This document shows, piece by piece, positions 1 to 4,798 of a stretch of 5,577 nucleotides of DNA. Position 1 is the first letter of the stretch; each line of letters starts with the position of its first letter. Both the position numbers and the translations under genes were made by a program. The notes beneath the pieces are model-generated. The model worked only from the letters and a program-made list of their open reading frames with translations, was not told where the DNA came from and did no database searches. This stretch comes from Methanomassiliicoccaceae archaeon UBA537 (GTDB lineage: Archaea; Thermoplasmatota; Thermoplasmata; Methanomassiliicoccales; Methanomethylophilaceae), in NCBI GenBank assembly GCA_002504495.1, contig DATC01000105.1, forward strand, positions 1 to 5,577, in the 5' to 3' direction.

Positions 1-809
1 TTGAGGAGGTCGTCGATGTACTTGCGGGACAGCTGCGTCCTGTATTCCATCTCCAATGTCGCGATGACCGGGACCAGCGCCTTGTTGCACCTGCCGTACT
101 CGTTCAGCTTGGTGAGATCCTTGTCGTCGAAGAGGACGACCTTGACCGCCCTCATCGTCTGGATGTAGGAGTCCTGGTCGGGAAGCGTGTCCGGACGGAC
201 GCTGGTGACTCTGCTCTCGCACTTCTTGAACGCCTCTCTGATCTGGGCCAGGGAGCTGCCGTCCGTGAGGGCGTTCCCGGAGATCTCCAGATTGGGATGC
301 TGGATGAGGACGTTCAGCATCTCGATCGGTGTCCAGGAGTCCACGTCGCGGAGAGCCTTGAACGCGTTGTGGATGGAGCTCTTCACCACTTCCGGCGGAG
401 GCTCCGTCGTGACGCCTGCGAGCTTCACGATCTCCTTCTCGTTCACGCCCTCCCAGTTGAGCTTCTTCAGATAGGCGTTCAGCACCCCGTTTATGACGAC
501 GTACCTGCCATCCGTGAGGATGACGCAGTCCTGCCTGAGCTTCTGGACCATCCCTTTCAGGATCTTCGCGTCCTCGTCGAACTCCCTCTTCTTCAGGATG
601 GGATCCGACATCACCCTCTTCATCTCGGGGACGAGATCGACCAGATGAGAGTTGCTGAACCTCACTCCAGGGTCGTTCTGCTTGTTCTTGCTCTCGTTGG
701 ACCATTTGCGGCTGCGGTCGTCGATGCGCTTCTCGATGAAGGCGTAATCGTATCCTTCCGGCTTCAGAGGGTCCAGACCCAGGAGCTGGCAGTAGTTCTC
801 TTTCTCCAT
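1..809 (-). CDS. Atypical J-domain-like co-chaperone, 3' end beyond window
   Basis: Reading frame of 269 codons from the ATG at 809, still open at the left edge, so the C-terminus is missing. Residues 1-80 resemble a J domain: it opens with NYCQLLGLDP (like YYxLLGV in DnaJ), then a basic helix ending RSRKW, a loop SNESKNKQNDPG, and a helix ending RVMSDPILKKREFDED, which matches the VLSDPxKRxxYD end of helix III. The HPD tripeptide that stimulates Hsp70 is absent; W36-S-N-E lies there. Residues 81-269 are mostly helical and charged and I do not recognise them. The start is supported by a GAGG box seven bases upstream. The gene follows the Hsp70-VWA gene by 14 bases on the same strand, so it is probably co-transcribed and a dedicated partner. 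No signal peptide or membrane helix is visible, so it is probably cytoplasmic. Sure of the gene, moderately sure of the J-like fold. Confidence 0.8.
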   Translation of the reverse strand, partial: MEKENYCQLLGLDPLKPEGYDYAFIEKRIDDRSRKWSNESKNKQNDPGVRFSNSHLVDLVPEMKRVMSDPILKKREFDEDAKILKGMVQKLRQDCVILTDGRYVVINGVLNAYLKKLNWEGVNEKEIVKLAGVTTEPPPEVVKSSIHNAFKALRDVDSWTPIEMLNVLIQHPNLEISGNALTDGSSLAQIREAFKKCESRVTSVRPDTLPDQDSYIQTMRAVKVVLFDDKDLTKLNEYGRCNKALVPVIATLEMEYRTQLSRKYIDDLL

Positions 810-823
810 GCGTCGTCCTCGGA

Positions 824-2893
824 TCAGTTGCGGTCGACGATGTTGCGGGAGTGTCCGTCGGAGTTCCCGACCCTCAGTCCCATGCTGCCGGTGTTGATCG
901 CCGTCGCGATGGTTCCGAAGGTCTCGCCGAGCCTGTCGATGGTGGTGAACAGCGCTCCGTCGTCGACGGTGGCGATCTGCCTGAGGAAGGACGTGTCCGC
1001 CTCTCCGAGTCCGACGGCGATGATCGTGATGTTGTCGTTGCGGCATCCGATGGCCTGCTCGACGGCTCTGTCCCTCTTGCCCCATATGCCGTCGGTGAGG
1101 ACGACTATGATGCCGACGCCCGGCCTGGAGGCGAGCATCGCGCGGGCGGTGTCGAGGGGGCTGGCGTCGGTTCCCCTGCCGACCATCTTGACCTTGAGCA
1201 GATCGATGGACTCGAGAACGGCATGGGGGTCGCTCGTCAGCTCCTGGACGACCTTGACCTTGTCTCCGAATCCGATCAGCGAGAAGTAGGTGTCCTTCCC
1301 TTCGAGCGCGTTGACGAAGTCGCGGATGGAGGCCTTCGCCCTCTCGATCGGCTCTCCGTCCATGCTCCTGGAAAGGTCGACGCAGATGGCGATGTTCTTG
1401 ACGATGCTCTCGTCGGTCTTCCTGTCCTTGGGACTTCCTCCCATCCATCTGATGTCCTCCTCGATGGGGCAGGTGTCCACGGTAAGGGGCTCGCCGTCCT
1501 GGAAGGCTGTGATCTTGATGACCCCGTTCTCGTCGTAGTTGTACTCGATGTCGACGATCAGCCCGTTGCCGTCGTTGTAGAACCCGGTGATGACGACCTT
1601 GGCGAGGACGTTGCAATCCAGGGGGACCTTGGATTCTCCCTGCATCGTGTAGACCTCGATCTTGTTGGTCATGTTGCCCTTGTTGATCTTGAACTGCTTC
1701 CTGTTGGTGCAGGGGACCTTGGAGTTCCTCTTGATGATGATGTCGTTGACGAACCTGGATCCATCGGTCGAGACGGAGAGGACCCCGAGGGAGTGGGCGG
1801 TGACGTCCGAGATGGTTCCTCCGACCCTCAGGCCGGTGGAGGAGCTGGTGTAGAGTTCGCTGACGATGGCCGCGCCCTTCGCGACGGCGAGGTCGGTGTC
1901 GCTGTGTGCGATGACCTCCCTTCCTGTGAGGTTCTTGAGGAACCTCGCCACGGCAGGCATCCTGGTGGAGCCTCCGCACAGGAGGATCTCGTCGATGTCG
2001 GTCCACTTCATGCCGAGCTCGTCCATGAGCTTGACGCAGACCTCCTCGGTAGCCACGAGGAGATACTCGGTCATGGCCTCGAACTCGTCCCTGGTGAGGG
2101 TGTACTTGGCATTGTAGCCTTCGTAGTTGATCGGGATGTTGACGGTCTCCGCCAACGACAGGGTCTTCTTGTAGCCCTCTGCGGCGACGATGAGCTCGTT
2201 CTTCTTGGACAGGTCGTCCCTGGGGTCGATCTCGAACTCGTCGATGAAGCGGTCGCAGACGTACTTGACGATGGCGGCGTCCCAGTCCTTTCCGCCCAAG
2301 ATGTGGTTCCCGTCCGTTCCCACGACCTCTATGTTCCCCTTGTTGATCCTGACGATGGTTACATCGAACGTGCCTCCTCCGAGGTCGTAGACCATCACGG
2401 TCTTGTCGGAGGAGTGCTTGTATCCGTAGGATATGGCGGCGGCGGTGGGCTCGTTGATGATCTTGGATACCTTTATCCCGCAGGCCTCTCCGGCCCTGAT
2501 GGTGGCGGTCCTCTGGAGGTCGCCGAAGTAGGCCGGAACCGTGATGACGGCCTCCGTGACCTTCTCGCCCGTGCTCTTCTCGGCATCCTCGATGAGGTGC
2601 TTGAGAAGCATGGCGCTGAGCTCCTCGGAGTTGTAGTCCTTTCCTCCGAAGCTCACGGTGGTGGAGCCGTCGCCCATGTTCCTCTTGAACGCGGCGGCAT
2701 TGACTCCGGTTCCGTTGGCCTGCATGTCCTTGGCGTCCTCTCCGATCAGGATGTCGCCGTCGTCCAGGAAGCAGATCACCGAGGGTGTGGTCTCCTTGCC
2801 GAACGTGTTGTTGATTATGACAGGTTTGTTGTTCTTAGTGTCGTATCTAGCAACTGCAGAGTAGGTCGTCCCTAGGTCAATTCCAACCTTCAT
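824..2893 (-). CDS. Hsp70-family chaperone fused to a C-terminal VWA domain
   Basis: 689 residues, cytoplasmic, no signal peptide. Residues 1-350 are an Hsp70 ATPase domain: phosphate loop GIDLGTTYSAVA (4-15), K70 in AAFKRN, NEPTAAA (147-153), DLGGGTFD (170-177) and adenosine motif LLCGGSTRMP (304-313). The E. coli DnaK residues D8, K70, E171, D194 and T199 correspond to D6, K70, E148, D170 and T175, so ATP hydrolysis looks intact. Residues about 365-475 resemble the substrate-binding beta domain (HSLGV, then strands up to GEPLTVD). The alpha-helical lid is missing; residues about 497-668 form a VWA domain with an intact metal-ion-dependent adhesion site: D506, S508, S510 (DLSRS), T575 and D601 (LTDG). 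The hydrophobic linker VLLLD of DnaK is replaced by a polar GGTISD. Typical DnaK has about 610-640 residues and no VWA, so calling this dnaK would mislead. Inferred role: ATP-driven remodelling of partners bound through the VWA domain. The start follows from the phosphate loop position; the ribosome site is weak (GGGAT). Confidence 0.95.
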   Translation of the reverse strand: MKVGIDLGTTYSAVARYDTKNNKPVIINNTFGKETTPSVICFLDDGDILIGEDAKDMQANGTGVNAAAFKRNMGDGSTTVSFGGKDYNSEELSAMLLKHLIEDAEKSTGEKVTEAVITVPAYFGDLQRTATIRAGEACGIKVSKIINEPTAAAISYGYKHSSDKTVMVYDLGGGTFDVTIVRINKGNIEVVGTDGNHILGGKDWDAAIVKYVCDRFIDEFEIDPRDDLSKKNELIVAAEGYKKTLSLAETVNIPINYEGYNAKYTLTRDEFEAMTEYLLVATEEVCVKLMDELGMKWTDIDEILLCGGSTRMPAVARFLKNLTGREVIAHSDTDLAVAKGAAIVSELYTSSSTGLRVGGTISDVTAHSLGVLSVSTDGSRFVNDIIIKRNSKVPCTNRKQFKINKGNMTNKIEVYTMQGESKVPLDCNVLAKVVITGFYNDGNGLIVDIEYNYDENGVIKITAFQDGEPLTVDTCPIEEDIRWMGGSPKDRKTDESIVKNIAICVDLSRSMDGEPIERAKASIRDFVNALEGKDTYFSLIGFGDKVKVVQELTSDPHAVLESIDLLKVKMVGRGTDASPLDTARAMLASRPGVGIIVVLTDGIWGKRDRAVEQAIGCRNDNITIIAVGLGEADTSFLRQIATVDDGALFTTIDRLGETFGTIATAINTGSMGLRVGNSDGHSRNIVDRN

Positions 2894-2920
2894 ATCCCAT
2901 CGTTCAACGTATCATCAGAC

Positions 2921-2930
2921 TTGTATAAAA
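2921..2930 (-). promoter_or_regulatory. TATA-like box of the Hsp70-VWA unit
   Basis: Minus strand reads TTTTATACAA, close to the archaeal TATA consensus. Transcription would start near 2899-2901, giving a leader of only about six bases before the ATG at 2893 and agreeing with the poor ribosome binding site there. A second, weaker box (CTATTAATC, 2967-2975) would instead start transcription near 2945. Which is used cannot be decided from sequence. Confidence 0.5.
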
Positions 2931-2944
2931 CACGATGGAGGGTC

Positions 2945-2959
2945 CTACGAAAATCGAAG
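2945..2959. promoter_or_regulatory. Imperfect copy of a 15-base palindrome, candidate operator
   Basis: Plus strand CTACGAAAATCGAAG agrees at 13 of 15 positions with the perfect palindrome at 3006-3020; its own arms pair at five of seven positions. It lies 14 bases upstream of the TATA-like box at 2921-2930 and at the predicted start site of the alternative box at 2967-2975. This placement suits a regulator of the Hsp70-VWA unit. The regulator is not identified. Confidence 0.45.
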
Positions 2960-2973
2960 GGAAGGTGATTAAT

Positions 2974-2998
2974 AGAAGAGGGAGAAGCTCGGCCGAGC
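2974..2998 (-). terminator. Possible terminator of the membrane protein-arsR unit
   Basis: On the minus strand a perfect 12-base palindrome GCTCGGCCGAGC (2987-2998) is followed by the pyrimidine tract TTCTCCCTCTTCT, seven bases after the arsR stop codon. As RNA the stem is only four pairs with a GGCC loop, so it is weak, and the site could instead bind a protein. Its position between two units on the same strand supports the terminator reading. Confidence 0.35.
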
Positions 2999-3005
2999 AA
3001 TGGTG

Positions 3006-3020
3006 CTACGATAATCGTAG
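3006..3020. promoter_or_regulatory. Perfect 15-base palindrome, candidate distal operator
   Basis: CTACGATAATCGTAG has seven-base arms that match perfectly around a single central base. It covers the stop codon of arsR (TAG, 3006-3008). The related site at 2945-2959 is centred 61 bases away, close to six helical turns, which would put both on one DNA face. As RNA it could form only a five-pair hairpin, so a protein-binding site is more likely. Confidence 0.5.
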
Positions 3021-3380
3021 ATGTCGGAATCTGGCTTCGCGGATATGCTCCAAAGCCATCTCGAGAACGGTCCTCACATGCTCGTCGCACAGCGAGTAGT
3101 AGGCGTTCTTCCCCTCCTTGCGGAATGAGACCAGGTTGGCATCGCGCAGCATCCTCAGCTGGTGGGATGTGGCGGACATGGACATTCCGAGAGCTTCGCT
3201 GATGTCGCATACGCACATCTCCCCGGAATCCAGCGCGAGGAGTATCCTGACCCGGGTGGTATCGGAGAATATCCTGAAGAACGATGAGAGGTCCTCGATC
3301 TCATCGGTCCCGGGCATGCTGTCGACGGCTCTCTCGACTTTGTCGCAATGGACCTCGTGCTCCTCGCAGACGCCTTTCAG
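3006..3380 (-). CDS. ArsR/SmtB-family metal-sensing repressor, CadC-like
   Basis: 124 residues if translation starts at CTG 3380-3378. A winged helix-turn-helix DNA-binding repressor that releases its operator on binding metal ions. Visible: N-terminal CEEHEVHC (C5, H8, H11, C12), FFRIFSDTTRVRIL (34-47), ELCVCD-like EMCVCD with C56 and C58, recognition helix ATSHQLRML (70-78) and wing FRKEGKNAYYSL (86-97). D99, H101, H112 and E115 reproduce the spacing of the SmtB alpha-5 zinc site (D104, H106, H117, E120); C5/C12 with C56/C58 resemble the alpha-3N site of CadC. So both metal sites appear present, suggesting Zn, Cd, Pb or Co. The start is odd: no ATG, GTG or TTG occurs in frame until ATG 3317, which would remove the N-terminal cysteines and leave 103 residues. 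The gene overlaps the upstream membrane-protein gene by four bases. Confidence 0.88.
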   Translation of the reverse strand: MKGVCEEHEVHCDKVERAVDSMPGTDEIEDLSSFFRIFSDTTRVRILLALDSGEMCVCDISEALGMSMSATSHQLRMLRDANLVSFRKEGKNAYYSLCDEHVRTVLEMALEHIREARFRHLRLS

Positions 3381-3562
3381 GAAGAGCCCCTCCTGGTTCT
3401 GACGAGGATCATCATCAGCACGACGATGACGATGACGGATACAACGCCTCCGGCGATAGCGATGGACTCCACGCTGTCGGGGAACGCGACCGAAAGGAAT
3501 GACAGGACGAGCAGCACCCCTGCGAGCGCAGCGACGGCGTAAACGAGCGGACCCTTCTCCAT
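3377..3562 (-). CDS. Small two-helix membrane protein, unknown function
   Basis: 61 residues, not a family I recognise. Two hydrophobic stretches are visible: about residues 7-27 (VYAVAALAGVLLVLSFLSVAF) taken as helix one, and 34-54 (rich in I, V, L and M) as helix two, joined by a short acidic loop PDSVES and ended by a basic tail RTRRGSS. The charge pattern suggests the tail lies in the cytoplasm. The ATG at 3562 has an AGGA box very close upstream. The stop overlaps the CTG start of arsR, so the two are one operon and translationally coupled. Inference from context only: a membrane accessory to metal homeostasis, perhaps under ArsR control. It carries no Cys or His, so it is unlikely to bind metal itself. 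Confidence 0.75.
   Translation of the reverse strand: MEKGPLVYAVAALAGVLLVLSFLSVAFPDSVESIAIAGGVVSVIVIVVLMMILVRTRRGSS
3378..3394 (-). promoter_or_regulatory. Ribosome binding site and CTG start of arsR
   Basis: Minus strand AGGAGG (3389-3394) lies eight bases before CTG (3380-3378), and that CTG overlaps the TGA stop (3379-3377) of the upstream gene as CTGA, the analogue of the common ATGA coupling junction. The next in-frame start, ATG 3317, has no comparable site. The evidence favours CTG initiation coupled to translation of the upstream gene. Confidence 0.6.
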
Positions 3563-3609
3563 GGTTCCTCATCGTCGGCATCGTTGAAAAACTGAACGCA
3601 AGCAGGCTC

Positions 3610-3620
3610 ATACTTATCAT
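3610..3620 (+). promoter_or_regulatory. TATA-like box of the Sel1-repeat gene, leaderless
   Basis: ATACTTATCAT is centred about 26 bases upstream of the ATG at 3641, so transcription would start at or next to the start codon. The bases before the ATG (CATCTGCCGTGC) contain no ribosome binding site, which agrees with a leaderless mRNA. The 78-base gap 3563-3640 must also hold the promoter of the minus-strand membrane protein-arsR unit; for that direction only weak A/T-rich candidates (AGTTTTTCA near 3585-3595, TGATAAGTATGA near 3608-3619) are visible. Confidence 0.5.
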
Positions 3621-3640
3621 CGCGACGTCATCTGCCGTGC

Positions 3641-4567
3641 ATGACGAGCGCGGAGGATCTGTGCGAGCAGGCTGTCGGCATATACGGGAAGGACCCATGG
3701 AAGGCTTTCGATCTGTTCTCCCAGGCCGCGGCCCAGGGAAGCGGCAATGCGATGTTCGGCATGGCCGAGATGAAGATGCAGGGGATAGGCACTCCTCGCG
3801 ATCCCGAAGGCGCGGAGATGTTGTACGAGCAGGCCGCGGAATCGGGCCATCCCCCGTCCATGTACCGCCTCGGTCTGCTCTGGACAGGGGATTGCGACCA
3901 TGAGGAGGATCCGGAGAAGGCCGTGCGCTGGCTGAAGGCCGCCGCGGAAGGTGGATTCCCTCCGGCGTACCCGGAGCTCGCGGAAGCCCTGCTGTGCGGC
4001 TACGGGGGGAGGGCCGATCCCGAGTCCGCGTTCCGCTGGTTCAAGGCTGCTTCCGATTGCGGCGATCCCGTTTCCATGTTCCATGCGGGATACATGCTCT
4101 CCGAAGGGCTCGGCTGCGGAAAGGACGAGGCCTCTGCAACGGAGTACTTCAGGAGTTCCGCGGAGGGAGGGGTCCCGGAGGCCATGCTGAAGATGGCAGG
4201 CCTCTGTTCCGAAGGCGCCGTCCCGGGCGGAGCATCCGCCGCATACGAGTGGTGCAGGGCCGCCGCGGACACGGGATTCGTTCCTGCGGTCTACAGGCAG
4301 GCCACCATGCTCTATCAGGGAGACGGCGTGCAGAGGAACCTGGAGGCCGCGTACTCTCTCTATCGCGGACTCGCGGATGCGGGGGAAGCGGATGCCATGT
4401 TCATGGTGGGACGCATGAAGCTGGACGGCTTCGGCGTCGAGAAGGATGAAGAGGACGGTCTCCGGTGGATCGAGAAGGCATCTAAGTCGGGCTCGTCCAT
4501 GGCGATGCAGCTCATGGAGGATATCCGTCGCAGACAGAACACCCAGCTAATACGCATCGATGGATGA
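3641..4567 (+). CDS. Sel1-like (TPR-type) repeat protein
   Basis: 308 residues made almost wholly of Sel1-like repeats, 36-residue helical hairpins that form a curved scaffold for protein-protein contacts. After a half repeat at about 18-35 (DPWKAFDLFSQAAAQGSG), about seven full repeats begin near residues 36, 72, 108, 144, 180, 216 and 252. Each carries the typical A-hairpin-G pattern such as AMFGMAEMKMQGIGTPRD followed by A-x-x-x-Y/W-x-x-x-A-A-x-x-G. The seventh ends near 287, followed by a basic tail RRRQNTQLIRIDG. No signal peptide, membrane helix or catalytic domain is visible, so it is probably a cytoplasmic adaptor; its partners cannot be read from sequence. It is alone on its strand, divergent from the membrane protein-arsR unit, and its 3' end overlaps the converging Cys-rich gene by 21 bases. 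Confidence 0.93.
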   Translation: MTSAEDLCEQAVGIYGKDPWKAFDLFSQAAAQGSGNAMFGMAEMKMQGIGTPRDPEGAEMLYEQAAESGHPPSMYRLGLLWTGDCDHEEDPEKAVRWLKAAAEGGFPPAYPELAEALLCGYGGRADPESAFRWFKAASDCGDPVSMFHAGYMLSEGLGCGKDEASATEYFRSSAEGGVPEAMLKMAGLCSEGAVPGGASAAYEWCRAAADTGFVPAVYRQATMLYQGDGVQRNLEAAYSLYRGLADAGEADAMFMVGRMKLDGFGVEKDEEDGLRWIEKASKSGSSMAMQLMEDIRRRQNTQLIRIDG

Positions 4568-4798
4568 TGCGGTTCGAGAAGGAAGATGGGGCCGAAGCCC
4601 CGTTTGAGATCGGTGTTTGGAATCGGCAGTCTCGTCGATCGTGACGTTGATGGGATTGCCTCCGCGTCTCTTCCCGCAGGAGCAGGATCCTCCGCAACCG
4701 CCGCATGCTATGCCGTTCCTTCTGTCCCTGCGGATCGAGTATATCGAACCGAGGACCATCAGTACTATCGCGGCTCCGACGACGAGATCGCCGATCAT
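4547..4798 (-). CDS. FeoB-associated Cys-rich membrane protein
   Basis: 83 residues. One N-terminal membrane helix (residues 4-22, DLVVGAAIVLMVLGSIYSI), a basic stretch RRDRR, then a Cys/Gly cluster ACGGCGGSCSCG with C32, C35, C39 and C41. This is the layout of the small Cys-rich proteins often encoded next to FeoB, thought to help Fe(II) uptake at the membrane; the exact role is not settled. The ATG at 4798 overlaps the FeoB stop as TGATG, and a GAGGTGA ribosome site (4806-4812) lies seven bases upstream, so the start is firm. The family is usually shorter, about 50-60 residues; here the tail after the Cys cluster (about 43-83) has no membrane or Cys features, crosses a strong hairpin at 4584-4604 and ends inside the 3' end of the Sel1 gene. 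The tail may be recent or reflect a lost stop codon. Confidence 0.85.
   Translation of the reverse strand: MIGDLVVGAAIVLMVLGSIYSIRRDRRNGIACGGCGGSCSCGKRRGGNPINVTIDETADSKHRSQTGLRPHLPSRTASSIDAY
4584..4604. terminator. Strong hairpin between converging genes, possible bidirectional terminator
   Basis: GGGGC-CGAA-GCCCC at 4588-4601, extendable outward with A-U and G-U pairs. In minus-strand RNA the loop is C(UUCG)G, an exceptionally stable tetraloop, followed by the pyrimidine tract ATCTTCCTTCTC. In plus-strand RNA it is followed by GTTTGAG and lies 20 bases after the Sel1 stop. It sits inside codons of the tail of the Cys-rich gene, so for that direction it would end transcription before the stop codon. 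Confidence 0.45.

Noticed and set aside
297..1289. Plus-strand open frame of 330 codons crossing the gap between the J-like and Hsp70 genes
   Set aside because: It is antisense to two well-supported genes and has no recognisable domain or promoter.
855..1834. GLRVG occurring twice in the Hsp70-VWA protein (residues 354-358 and 672-676), sharing 11 identical bases
   Set aside because: The match is too short and the flanks diverge; chance is enough to explain it, although both copies border domain ends.
851..2875. Long plus-strand open frame of 674 codons opposite the Hsp70-VWA gene
   Set aside because: It mirrors the real gene in antisense; its product is a low-complexity run of D, G and V with no domain, as expected from the complement of GC-rich coding sequence.
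3402..3440. Simple repeat of GAT/GAC-like triplets
   Set aside because: It encodes the second hydrophobic helix of the small membrane protein on the other strand (repeated I and V codons), so it needs no separate explanation.
3006..3698. Extended 230-residue version of the ArsR protein
   Set aside because: The upstream part is an Arg-rich out-of-frame reading of the small membrane protein and of the divergent promoter; only the part from about 3380 matches the family.
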